Assembly (NCBI RefSeq): GCF_947497915.1
Contig: NZ_CANMIJ010000002.1
Location: forward strand, 434,001-498,000
Length of the DNA: 64,000 bases
Reading direction: 5' to 3'
From: an uncultured Erythrobacter sp.
Lineage (GTDB): Bacteria > Pseudomonadota > Alphaproteobacteria > Sphingomonadales > Sphingomonadaceae
The notes under the pieces are model-generated. The model had not been told where the DNA came from, ran no database searches, and was given only the letters and a program-made list of their open reading frames with translations. Shown piece by piece: positions 25,732-34,286 of this stretch. Position 1 is the first letter of the stretch; every line of letters starts with the position of its first letter. The position numbers and the translations under genes are program-made.

Positions 25732-27912
25732 TCAGAAGCTAAGGCGGATGCTCGCACGGATGTTGCGGCCAGCCAGCGGGACAAAGTCTTTGGTAAAGCT
25801 CGCATGGCGGCGGGCTGTCACGTCAAAGATGTTGTCAGCCGAAAGCTGCAGGAACACGTTTTCGTTATTCGCCATCGGACGCCACGCGACGAGCAGATTG
25901 ACGAGCGCAAAATCCGATGTCGGCGTTTCGAATGCGGCGATCTGATCTTGCTCGGCAAACCACTGAACTTCGCCGCGCACGTCGAACGCATTGGTTTGCG
26001 CCTCTAGGCCAGCGAGGAAGCTCAATGGTGGAATACGCGGCACGCTGGTGCCATCGCCCAGTTCGGCGTTGATATACGAACCGCTAACATCGGCGATCAG
26101 CCCGAAATTGCCGCTGTCGAACACAGGGAAGGAGACCTCGCCCTCGATACCGAAATAGTCGGCGTCTTGCTGAAGATAGACGAACACTGGCAGATCATCT
26201 TCCTCAAGGCCGGTTTCGGTGAGGTAGATGTAATCGTCGAACCACTGGTTGAAGACAGCCGCGCTGAACGTGACGCCGCCCACGGTGCCGCGCGCGAAGG
26301 CTTCGATGCCCCATGCGCTTTCGGTGTTCAGGTTCGTATCGCCGATTTCGAAGGCTTGCGTTGCAATGTGCGGGCCATCGGAGAAGAGCTCTTCGGCGCT
26401 TGGTGCGCGTTCTGCGCGGGAGACGTTGATGCCTGTCCGGAATGCGTCGTCGCCTTCGAAAATGAAGCCCGCAGCGCCGGAGAACGTGTCGAAGTCGCGC
26501 TCAATACCCAGCGTGCTGGCATCGACGGATGTCGTTTCGTAACGGGCGGCGAGTTCAAGCTGGAACGGCCCCTGGCCAAATTCCTGCAAGCCGAAAACGG
26601 CGAATTGATCGGTGGTGTTAGGCGGCACATAGGCCTCCGCACCTTCGGCGAAGAAATCACGGTGGCGATATTGCACGCCAAATCCGCCGCGAGTCGGGCC
26701 CGTTTCGCTTTGCGTAAGCTCAAGCCGGGCTTCGATGCTTTCGCTGTCGAAGGTCGTGCCAACCTCGGCGCCTTCGAATTCGGTGTGGGTGTAATCGGAG
26801 TAGCCTGCGCGCAGCTTCAATCGGGAGAAGAACCCGTCGCCCAATGCAATGTCACCTTTAAAGTCAGCGCGGACCTGTTGAAGCGCGATCGTGACGAGCT
26901 CTTCCTCTTCCTCGCCGCCTTCTTCTTCGCCTTCTTCACCCTCTTCACCGTGGTGATGGCCAGCGCCGGGACGGGTCGGGACGCCGTAATTGGTGTCGTA
27001 ATATCCGACCGAGGCACCAAAGGTGCTGCCGCCAAGGATTACGCCAAAGCCGCCATTGATGGTGTAGGTTTCGCTTGCGGAGTTCGGAATGAAGCCTTCC
27101 TGATTGGCGGCTTCACGGAATTCTTCCGCTTCCTCAAACTCGCCTTCAGCTTCTTCTTCGGCGGCTTCCTCAAGCAGTTCAGCGCGCAGTTCAGGGCCAA
27201 CCTGAAAGCCGGGAATTTCTAGATCACCGGTTTCGCGCCAGCTGCCATCAATGTGGACTACAAAACTATCGCTGATCGGCACGTCGAGGGAAGCACCAGC
27301 TGTGCGCAGGTCGCTGGCTGTGTCACCCGCGATCAAAGCGTCGAGGTGGAAACCCTCGGCAGGGACACGGGTCGGGATGCGTTTGTCGATCACGTTGACC
27401 GCGCCGCCAATGGCTTGCGAACCGTATAGCAGCACAGCCGGGCCGCGCAGCACTTCGATCCGTTCAGCGGTCAGCGGGTCGATCGATGTCGCATGGTCGA
27501 CAGACGTGTTGGAGACATCGGCGGTACCGATCCCGTCAACCAGCACGCGGACGCGCTCTCCCTGAAAGCCGCGCAGGACGGGGCGCGAGGAACCGGGGGC
27601 AAAGCTGGTCGCGGAAACACCGGGCAGTTTGGCGAGGACTTCGCCGATCTGGCCGTTCAGATTGCGCTGAATATCGTCCGCTTCGAAAACGCTGGTTCCG
27701 GCCAGAATATCGAGCTGCTCAAGGCCAGCCGCGCTGACGATGATGTTGCCCTGATAATCGACCGCGCGGCTGTGCAGGTCATCTTCCACCGGCTCTTTTT
27801 CGTCGGCTCCAGCTTGAGTTTCGCCATCTTGGGCAGTGTCTTGGGCCAGTGTCGGCGCGGCAACTAACGCAAGCGCCGCCGTAAGGGCAATTCGGGAAGC
27901 AATCATTTTCAT
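25732..27912 (-). CDS. TonB-dependent receptor, ZnuD-like (putative zinc uptake)
   Basis: A 726-residue outer-membrane receptor: signal peptide to APTLAQD, plug domain (LPGVSATSFAPGSSRPVLRGF, VLVDGIG, IEVLRGPAVLLYGSQAIGGAVNVID), then a beta-barrel ending in a C-terminal Phe. Near residues 315-345 an extracellular loop carries HHHGEEGEE and a long Glu run, and an earlier loop is also Glu-rich. Such His/acid loops are typical of ZnuD-type zinc receptors; zinc is inferred, and another metal is possible. Start MKMIAS at 27912 is preferred because a candidate operator covers the earlier ATG at 27951. Confidence 0.85.
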   Translation of the reverse strand: MKMIASRIALTAALALVAAPTLAQDTAQDGETQAGADEKEPVEDDLHSRAVDYQGNIIVSAAGLEQLDILAGTSVFEADDIQRNLNGQIGEVLAKLPGVSATSFAPGSSRPVLRGFQGERVRVLVDGIGTADVSNTSVDHATSIDPLTAERIEVLRGPAVLLYGSQAIGGAVNVIDKRIPTRVPAEGFHLDALIAGDTASDLRTAGASLDVPISDSFVVHIDGSWRETGDLEIPGFQVGPELRAELLEEAAEEEAEGEFEEAEEFREAANQEGFIPNSASETYTINGGFGVILGGSTFGASVGYYDTNYGVPTRPGAGHHHGEEGEEGEEEGGEEEEELVTIALQQVRADFKGDIALGDGFFSRLKLRAGYSDYTHTEFEGAEVGTTFDSESIEARLELTQSETGPTRGGFGVQYRHRDFFAEGAEAYVPPNTTDQFAVFGLQEFGQGPFQLELAARYETTSVDASTLGIERDFDTFSGAAGFIFEGDDAFRTGINVSRAERAPSAEELFSDGPHIATQAFEIGDTNLNTESAWGIEAFARGTVGGVTFSAAVFNQWFDDYIYLTETGLEEDDLPVFVYLQQDADYFGIEGEVSFPVFDSGNFGLIADVSGSYINAELGDGTSVPRIPPLSFLAGLEAQTNAFDVRGEVQWFAEQDQIAAFETPTSDFALVNLLVAWRPMANNENVFLQLSADNIFDVTARRHASFTKDFVPLAGRNIRASIRLSF

Positions 27913-27934
27913 CGGGGAGGAACTCTCATTGATA

Positions 27935-27951
27935 ATGTGATAACGTAACAT
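27935..27951. promoter_or_regulatory. candidate Zur-like operator before the TonB receptor
   Basis: The 17-bp element has arms ATGTGA and TAACAT around an AT-rich centre (imperfect palindrome ATGT-A...T-ACAT). It sits just upstream of the receptor start at 27912. Zur sites in proteobacteria are AT-rich palindromes of this kind, but the match is by eye and partial. Confidence 0.3.
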
Positions 27952-28155
27952 CGCTCTAGCAAACTCGTCCCTCTTCGCAACCCTTTTTGGCTGCTGGCCC
28001 GACGAATTGCGCGATTCCTTCGATCACCGGTGACAGATGTGCAGCACATTTCCGCTCAATTCGCGGCGCAAACGCACGGCAGCACCTTGAGAATACTTGC
28101 ATTATTTCCCCGTCCCGCCATTAATGCGCCGCGGGGTATTTGGGGGGATATCGTG

Positions 28156-28926
28156 ATGCTGCTTAGGCGGATGACGAAACATGTAAAAGACCAGAACTGG
28201 ACCGCCATCGCGATTGACTTCGTGATCGTCGTCACTGGTGTCTTTCTCGGTATCCAGCTTGGCAACTGGAATGATGAACGCGCGGACAAGCAGCGCGGGC
28301 AGGATTATCTTGAACGCATCGTTGCGGACCTTGACGCTGATTTAAGGGTCTATGAACAACAAATTCAATTCTGGTCGAACGTGAGCGACTATGGGCGCGA
28401 CGCCATCACTTATGCCGACCAAGACGATGCGGGCAACAAAAGCCAATGGCAGCTCTTGCTGGCCTATTTTCAAGCAAGCCAGTTTGGAGGGTTTTACAGC
28501 ACCGATACGACTTATGAAGAGCTAAAGAGCGCCGGCGAGCTGGGCCTGATCGACAATGTGACGCTGCGCGATCAGCTGGCCTCCTATTACCGGGGGTCCG
28601 ACAATTCGATCCTGAGCGAGCGGACCCGCTATCGCGAGCATGTGCGCGGCACTATCCCCACCGATGTTCAATCCTATATCTGGGACAATTGCTTCGGGTG
28701 GAATGCGAACGCAGAACAAATGATCCGGGATTGCGATCCTCCCATCGGCGAAGACCGCGCCCGGGAAATTGTCGATCGGATTATTGAGGATGAACAGTTG
28801 ATCGAAGAACTACGATATTCGATGTCGGCCCTGGAAATCGCATCGAAGGCAGCCTCCCTAGGAATCGATCAGGCGCGCGACCTGCGCGAATTGGTGGACG
28901 AACAGATGGATGGGGAAGCCCCATGA
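28156..28926 (+). CDS. array gene 1: DUF6090-like single-pass membrane protein
   Basis: A 256-residue protein. The head MLLRRMTKHVKDQNW is slightly different from the others (Lys for Arg-Glu), followed by the membrane helix at about 17-36 (IDFVIVVTGVFLGIQL). Positive charges before the helix place the tail in the periplasm. At residues 119-145 it carries the family block TYEELKSAGELGLI...LRDQLASYY. Cys179 and Cys193 could form a disulfide. A GGGGGGA sequence 8 bp upstream supports ATG 28156; the frame extends to 28030. As first gene it carries the array promoter region (27952-28155). Confidence 0.82.
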   Translation: MLLRRMTKHVKDQNWTAIAIDFVIVVTGVFLGIQLGNWNDERADKQRGQDYLERIVADLDADLRVYEQQIQFWSNVSDYGRDAITYADQDDAGNKSQWQLLLAYFQASQFGGFYSTDTTYEELKSAGELGLIDNVTLRDQLASYYRGSDNSILSERTRYREHVRGTIPTDVQSYIWDNCFGWNANAEQMIRDCDPPIGEDRAREIVDRIIEDEQLIEELRYSMSALEIASKAASLGIDQARDLRELVDEQMDGEAP

Positions 28927-29687
28927 TCCTGCGCCGCATCACCAAACACGTCCGCGAGCAGAACTGGACCGCGATCGCGATCGACTTTGTGATTGTCGTC
29001 ACCGGCGTGTTTCTCGGCATCCAGCTGGGCAACTGGAACGCGGAGCGCGCCGATGCGCGCGATCAGCAGGCGTTGCTCGTGCAGGTCCACAACGATCTTG
29101 CGCCGCGGCTCGAAGATTGGCGGCAGAGCAACGAGGTCTATGGGCAGCAACAGGACGCCGACGAACGCTTCGTGATCGACGCGCTGACCTCGGGCGAGCT
29201 CGACGAAGCGGACAGAGCGCGCTTCGATGCCGGGCTGGTATCGCTGGTGAGCTGGTACGGGATCGACATTTCGCTGCTGGCGCGACGGTTAGAATCGACC
29301 GAACTGCTTACGGCTTTCCAAGGCAAGGACGGCGAGGACATTCTGGTCCGTCTCCATTGGATGTGGACCATCGCCGAGCAATACACGCAAGGCTACGAAG
29401 CCCGCAGCCACGGTCCGCGCGATGTTATCTTCAGCCGCGTCTTCATGCAGCCCGGCCCCTATAATGCGCCTGAGATGGCAGAGTCCACGCCGGTGTATGA
29501 CTTCGACGCGCTCGCATCCAACGAGGAATTTCGCAACGCCGCAGCCCAGCTATATCGCTACAACAATGCAGGGCGCTCCATGTCTCACCTGACCTATCTC
29601 GAGATTGCGGATCTGGTCGGAAGGCTGGAAAGGACGCTCTATCCCGATGGAGATGTCCCCGCGATCCTCCCGGACCCGGCCCAATGA
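28923..29687 (+). CDS. array gene 2: DUF6090-like single-pass membrane protein
   Basis: A 254-residue protein with the canonical head MILRRITKHVREQNW and helix, starting within the ATGA at the end of gene 1. The tail is unlike those of its neighbours: no cysteines, a Gln-rich stretch (EVYGQQQDADERF), a conserved-looking SLLARRLESTELLTAF in the place of the usual TYEEL block, and an aromatic HWMWTIAEQYTQGYEARS segment. The C-terminus ends in PDPAQ, and its last bases form the CCCAATGATC junction reused elsewhere in the array. Confidence 0.8.
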   Translation: MILRRITKHVREQNWTAIAIDFVIVVTGVFLGIQLGNWNAERADARDQQALLVQVHNDLAPRLEDWRQSNEVYGQQQDADERFVIDALTSGELDEADRARFDAGLVSLVSWYGIDISLLARRLESTELLTAFQGKDGEDILVRLHWMWTIAEQYTQGYEARSHGPRDVIFSRVFMQPGPYNAPEMAESTPVYDFDALASNEEFRNAAAQLYRYNNAGRSMSHLTYLEIADLVGRLERTLYPDGDVPAILPDPAQ

Positions 29688-30472
29688 TCCTGCGCCGTAT
29701 CACCAAGCACGTCCGCGAGCAGAACTGGACCGCCATCGCGATTGACTTCGTGATCGTCGTCACCGGCGTTTTTCTCGGCATTCAGGTTGGCGATTGGAAC
29801 GACGGGCGGCAGGAAAAGGCCAACTATGACCGCGCGCTGGTCGATCTGAGAGTGAGCGCGTGGGACACCTATATCCATGCGAATGAACGGATTTCGATCG
29901 CGGAGTGTCGGAAGGCGGAATATGACCGCATCGGGCGCCTGCTGATCGAAGGCAATGGCGCATGGTCGGGTTTGGAGGCACGAGACTACGCTTATCGCGG
30001 GGCCGGCGCTTTCCCGGATGTCATTCGTTCGCCCCAACGGCCTCGAACTGCAACGCTCTGGGATACCGAACTTAACAGAGGCACGTATGACCTGATGACA
30101 AGCGAGGATCGCCAAACACTCGCCAACCTTTTCGGGGGTGCGGATGCGATCTACAACTTCCAGCACGACATGCGGCAGAAAGAAGCGGCCCTGCGAGCAC
30201 TGGCCTTTCCGCAAGACCTCTCGCGCGAGCAGCGGGTGCACTTCTTCCAGCTACTGAGCGAAGCCGACCAGCTGAACTCTATCATCGAGCTGGTCAGCAG
30301 CGATTTGGTGGAATCGATCCCCGGAATGCCTCTCCTTCGCCCCGAAAGCGAAGATATGATCGAGCAGATCGTCGACATACTGAAAGAGCAAGAGGCGAAT
30401 TGGAGAGAGGTTTACGGCGACTGCGTCGTCCCGTTTGACGAAGCCGCTTTCCGAAAGAGCATAGCCCCATGA
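29684..30472 (+). CDS. array gene 3: DUF6090-like single-pass membrane protein
   Basis: A 262-residue protein with the canonical head and helix (LGIQVGDWND after the helix). In the tail, Cys75 (SIAECRKAEYDR) and Cys247 (YGDCVVPFD) are the only cysteines, far apart in sequence. The segment TATLWDTELNRGTYDLMTSED near residue 120 stands where other members have TYEELKS-x-G-x-LGLI. Overlaps the genes on both sides by 4 bp. Confidence 0.8.
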   Translation: MILRRITKHVREQNWTAIAIDFVIVVTGVFLGIQVGDWNDGRQEKANYDRALVDLRVSAWDTYIHANERISIAECRKAEYDRIGRLLIEGNGAWSGLEARDYAYRGAGAFPDVIRSPQRPRTATLWDTELNRGTYDLMTSEDRQTLANLFGGADAIYNFQHDMRQKEAALRALAFPQDLSREQRVHFFQLLSEADQLNSIIELVSSDLVESIPGMPLLRPESEDMIEQIVDILKEQEANWREVYGDCVVPFDEAAFRKSIAP

Positions 30473-31236
30473 TCTTGCGCCGCATCACGCAACACGTCCG
30501 CGAGCAGAACTGGACCGCCATCGGGATCGACTTCGTGATCGTCGTAGCCGGCGTGTTCCTCGGTATCCAGCTCGGCAATTGGAACGAGGCGCGTGCGGTC
30601 CGCGCCGAAACCAACAGAACCCTTGAACTGCTGATTCCGGCTAATCAGGTTCTCGAAGCCAATGCGGCGGACTTCCAAACCTATTACGCGACCACAAAGG
30701 CCTATGGCGAAACAGCGTTGAGAGCGTGGGAGGATCAAGACGCTGTCTCGGACAGCGACTTTCTGGTCGCGGCCTACCAGGCAAGTCAGATCATGGCGGG
30801 GACCAGTGAACTTGAGGTTTTCGCCGAGCTTATTGGCGCGGACTATGTCCGCAATATCGACGATGACGACTTACAGCGCCGCGTTCAGAACTTCATCATA
30901 AATCCGTCCAATCTCAGCCGGATGGACGATATTGATACCCCTTACCGTCAAAATGTGAGGCGCGTCATTCCATTCGCCATACAGGAGGAAATTCGGACAG
31001 AGTGCGGCGATCAACGGGATGATATTTTAAAGGCTGTCCGTCTTCCTGCGGAGTGCAGCATTGACCTTCCTGCTGAGCGCGCCCGCATCGCGGCTGAGAC
31101 CCTTAGAGCGCGGACAGATTTGCGCGATGATTTGCAATGGCACATGGCAAGCATTCAAAGCGTTCTGGCAGACCTCGATAACGAGCTCGATCGCAATCAA
31201 GCGCTCATGTCGGCCGTAGAAAGGTATCTCAAATGA
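30469..31236 (+). CDS. array gene 4: DUF6090-like single-pass membrane protein
   Basis: A 255-residue protein with head MILRRITQHVREQNW. The tail has SELEVFAELIGADYVRNIDD at about 113-131 in place of the TYEEL block. Cys179 and Cys196 (RTECGD and PAECSIDL) match in position the Cys pair of gene 1, so genes 1 and 4 may share a tail subtype. An alanine replaces threonine in the helix (VIVVAGVF). Overlaps both neighbours by 4 bp. Confidence 0.8.
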   Translation: MILRRITQHVREQNWTAIGIDFVIVVAGVFLGIQLGNWNEARAVRAETNRTLELLIPANQVLEANAADFQTYYATTKAYGETALRAWEDQDAVSDSDFLVAAYQASQIMAGTSELEVFAELIGADYVRNIDDDDLQRRVQNFIINPSNLSRMDDIDTPYRQNVRRVIPFAIQEEIRTECGDQRDDILKAVRLPAECSIDLPAERARIAAETLRARTDLRDDLQWHMASIQSVLADLDNELDRNQALMSAVERYLK

Positions 31237-32021
31237 TCCTGCGCCGCATCACCAAGCACGTCCGCGAGCAGAATTGGATCGCCATTGCCATCGATTTCGT
31301 GATCGTTGTGGTCGGCGTGTTCCTCGGTATCCAGCTGGGCGACTGGAACAGTGAACGCACCGACCGCGCGAAGGAGCGCGCGTATCTTGAGCGTCTGGAG
31401 GCCGATGTCGACCGCACGCGCGAACAGTTGGCCGTTTTTGTCAGAGAGCGCGAGGAGCGGCTGCAGTCGATCGCGAAAGTGGAGAACATGTATCTCGGCG
31501 ACGGAGAGATCGGCCCGCTGACAGAGCTCGAATGCACGCAATTTTCCGGCATGCACATGCTTACCCTTCCCCCAATCGCAGTCCCGAGCATTACGGAAGC
31601 CTTTGCCGGCGGCGGCGTCGATCTGCTTTCCGATCCGGATCTGGTGCAAGCGATGATCGAGATTGAGCAAAACGAAGATCGTTTGCGCACGGTCATCGCG
31701 TCGTTGCGGCTCTACTCCACCGACATGAACAAGAAGTACCCCGATGCCATCGTCATGGTGCGCGCGAAAGAAGACGACGAAAGGGAGTTCGACGGAGTTT
31801 TCGAGAACGACGGTTATGACATGGCCGCGCGATGCGATTTCCTGAAGCAGGCACCGGAGCCTGCCTTCATCAGCGACACGGTGCGCGGCACGCAATATAA
31901 CCAGTGGTACGTCTCGTTCCTCAACCGCCATCTGGATCGCCTCGATGAAGTGGCCGCCATGCTGGACGGCGAAGAGACGCCCGATATAGGTGATGCATCC
32001 GAGGAAGGAGCTGCCCAATGA
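31233..32021 (+). CDS. array gene 5: DUF6090-like membrane protein, TEAF subgroup
   Basis: A 262-residue protein. It belongs with genes 6 and 9: all three keep identical spacing through residue ~160, Cys101 (ELECTQF), PSITEAFAGG at 118-127, DLLSDPDLVQA at about 130-140 and EQNEDRL at 145-151. The second cysteine (Cys201, ARCDFLK) also recurs. These fixed positions suggest a folded periplasmic domain with a Cys101-Cys~200 disulfide. Confidence 0.82.
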   Translation: MILRRITKHVREQNWIAIAIDFVIVVVGVFLGIQLGDWNSERTDRAKERAYLERLEADVDRTREQLAVFVREREERLQSIAKVENMYLGDGEIGPLTELECTQFSGMHMLTLPPIAVPSITEAFAGGGVDLLSDPDLVQAMIEIEQNEDRLRTVIASLRLYSTDMNKKYPDAIVMVRAKEDDEREFDGVFENDGYDMAARCDFLKQAPEPAFISDTVRGTQYNQWYVSFLNRHLDRLDEVAAMLDGEETPDIGDASEEGAAQ

Positions 32022-32779
32022 TCCTGCGCCGCCTAGCCACCGCTGCCAGAAAGCAGGACTGGTTCACCGTCTTTGTCGAGACATGCATCGTCGTGGTCGG
32101 ATTGCTGATCGGTTTGCAGATCAACAATTGGAACGACGCGCGATCCGACCGGGCCAAGGCCGAGGCATTCAGCGAGCGCCTGCTCGAGGATGTCACCATC
32201 GCGCAGACGCGGCTTTCCGAGTTTCTCGAAAGGCGCGAGCGGCGATTGCAGGCGATCTACAAGGTAGAGGCAATGTATTTCGGCGACTCCGGTATCGTCC
32301 CGCTGAGCGACCTGGAATGCGAAGATTTCGCCGACTCAAGGATCATCAGCGTACCGCCGATGAGAGTGCCCAGCCTGACCGAAGCTTTTGCAGGGGGGCG
32401 CATCGACCTCATCGAAGACCCCGAACTCGTGAGAGCCCTGATCGCTGTCGAACAGAGCGAAGATCGCTTGCGCAATGCGATAGGCGGAATGATTGCTGAC
32501 GCTCCCCGGCTGGACTTCGAATTTCCCGAAGCGATCACGCGGGTTCGCGGGCCCAACCCGGGTCAAGGCGGATACAGGATGGGTGCCGAGTGCCATTTTC
32601 TGGGCCAACCACGCGACCCGCATTTCCTGAGCCGAATGGTCCACGCCACGCGCATCAACGCTTCCTATATCTATTTTCTGCAAGAGCATTCCCAGCGGCT
32701 TGAGGAACTCGAAACCGTCCTGAACGGCGGCGAGTTGCCCGCGCCCTCGACAGACCCGGAGGCCATCGAAGCCCAATGA
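32018..32779 (+). CDS. array gene 6: DUF6090-like membrane protein, TEAF subgroup with a divergent head
   Basis: A 253-residue protein whose tail clearly matches genes 5 and 9 (Cys101, PSLTEAFAGG, DLIEDPELVRA, EQSEDRL, Cys192 in AECHFLG). Its head is the exception of the array: MILRRLATAARKQDWFTVF, then ETCIVVVGLLIGLQINNWN, with an extra Cys23 inside the helix. So tail relatedness and head relatedness do not agree for this gene. Overlaps both neighbours by 4 bp. Confidence 0.82.
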   Translation: MILRRLATAARKQDWFTVFVETCIVVVGLLIGLQINNWNDARSDRAKAEAFSERLLEDVTIAQTRLSEFLERRERRLQAIYKVEAMYFGDSGIVPLSDLECEDFADSRIISVPPMRVPSLTEAFAGGRIDLIEDPELVRALIAVEQSEDRLRNAIGGMIADAPRLDFEFPEAITRVRGPNPGQGGYRMGAECHFLGQPRDPHFLSRMVHATRINASYIYFLQEHSQRLEELETVLNGGELPAPSTDPEAIEAQ

Positions 32780-33546
32780 TCCTGCGCCGTATCACGCAAC
32801 ACGTCCGCGAGCAGAACTGGACTGCGATTGCGCTTGATTTCTTGATCGTCGTAGTTGGCGTGTTCCTCGGCATACAGCTGGGCAACTGGAACGAGGCCCG
32901 CGCGGACAAGCAGCGCGAAGGCCAATATTTTGAGAGTCTCGCCAGCGACATTAGCGAGGAAGCGCTTGTTCTTGACGATGTTCAATACGCATTGCGCGTG
33001 CGCACTTCGGTGATCGATATACTTTTCGAAGAAGCGCGCGGACAATCGCTTCCCCAAGAAATTTCGACTTCGCTCAGGGTCAACGGCATCGCTGCGGAAG
33101 GCAATTTCTCTATGCCTCAGCGGGTTGATCTTGATGGGACTGACCGTGACCTGTTTCTATCTTTCGCGATTTTCGCTCGCATCTTCAGCGAGCAGAGCAG
33201 CACCTTTGAAACATTGCGGGCAACGGGCGATTTGGGGCTCATCGAAGAACGGACACTCGCGTATGAAATTGCCTCATACTACGAAACGATCGAGAACCTC
33301 TCCTATCTTGAAACCGGCACCGTCAGGGACACTCGCGACCATGCCGCCGACATTGCCAAACGCCACGGCCTCAACCCGTTCGGCCCGAATGACTACGGCC
33401 GTGTGACGGATGCAATCCGCAGTGATGACGAGTTCGCTGCGTCTCTGCGCGCGCTGCGCAATATTTCGGCGACCAATTACGCTCTTGCTGAAAGTGCAGA
33501 CCGCAGAGGCAATAAAATTCTGGAACAATTGGATGGAGCCGACTGA
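32776..33546 (+). CDS. array gene 7: DUF6090-like single-pass membrane protein
   Basis: A 256-residue protein with a canonical head (one change to ALDFLIVVVGVF). No cysteines. The block STFETLRATGDLGLIEERT then LAYEIASYY (residues 142-169) is the clearest relative of the gene 1 block, displaced by ~24 residues because of an insertion earlier in the tail. The last bases overlap the next ATG by one (TGATG). Confidence 0.82.
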   Translation: MILRRITQHVREQNWTAIALDFLIVVVGVFLGIQLGNWNEARADKQREGQYFESLASDISEEALVLDDVQYALRVRTSVIDILFEEARGQSLPQEISTSLRVNGIAAEGNFSMPQRVDLDGTDRDLFLSFAIFARIFSEQSSTFETLRATGDLGLIEERTLAYEIASYYETIENLSYLETGTVRDTRDHAADIAKRHGLNPFGPNDYGRVTDAIRSDDEFAASLRALRNISATNYALAESADRRGNKILEQLDGAD

Positions 33547-34286
33547 TGCTGTTTCGCCGCATCACACAACATGTCCGCGAGCAGAACTGGACCGCCATCG
33601 CGATCGACTTCGTGATCGTCGTCACCGGCGTTTTTCTAGGCCTGCAGGTTCAGGAATGGTCGTCCGATCGCGCGGAGAGAGCCAGAGTTGCAGCCCAACT
33701 CGCAAGCTTTCGCGCGGAATTGATCCTGGCGCGCGAGGATATTGCTGCCCACAAGGATTATATCGAAGATCGCCTCGCCGCCGCGCGCGAGGTGCGTGCC
33801 ATCCTCGCCGATCCGCAGCGCGATGTGCCCGATGCCGAAATCTACGCGCTCTCCCGGTCGGCGATACGTGCAGCCGCCCTGACCGTCGATATCCGGCGCG
33901 GTTATGAAGAATTGTCACAGAGCGGATCTATCTCATCCATTCGCGATCCGGATCTGAAACAAATACTCTACACTTGGGATTCACGCCTTTCCAGGATGAG
34001 AATGGCCGAAGCGCGCTCAGCCGAACAACGCGACATCCTGACCATTCCTCCCATCCTCGGCGCGATGTCGGCAGGCAACATCTACGTGACCGATGGTCGC
34101 GGTGTCGGAATCGCCCCTGCTGATCGCTTTCCCCTCGACCTGCCAGCCCTGCGGCGCGACCGCGACTTCGACAACGCGCTTGCCATCAGGGAGATTCAAG
34201 CCACGCAGAATCTTCGCCTCCTCATCGGTTTCGAAGAGGCAACCAACGAGCTGATCGATGCGCTCGAAAACGAGGACTCCCAATGA
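33546..34286 (+). CDS. array gene 8: DUF6090-like single-pass membrane protein
   Basis: The shortest member, 246 residues, with head MLFRRITQHVREQNW; after the helix it reads LGLQVQEWSSDR instead of IQLGNWN. No cysteines. Residues 119-146 hold GYEELSQSGSISSIRDPDL, a degenerate version of the TYEEL block. A long charged helix-like region (residues 40-90, rich in Arg, Ala and Glu) follows the membrane helix. Ends with ENEDSQ and the CCCAATGATC junction. Confidence 0.8.
   Translation: MLFRRITQHVREQNWTAIAIDFVIVVTGVFLGLQVQEWSSDRAERARVAAQLASFRAELILAREDIAAHKDYIEDRLAAAREVRAILADPQRDVPDAEIYALSRSAIRAAALTVDIRRGYEELSQSGSISSIRDPDLKQILYTWDSRLSRMRMAEARSAEQRDILTIPPILGAMSAGNIYVTDGRGVGIAPADRFPLDLPALRRDRDFDNALAIREIQATQNLRLLIGFEEATNELIDALENEDSQ

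Noticed and set aside
26167-27222. A 351-codon open frame opposite the TonB receptor
   Set aside because: Its protein is Phe/Ala/Gly-rich and domain-less, as expected from reverse reading of a Glu-rich beta-barrel gene.
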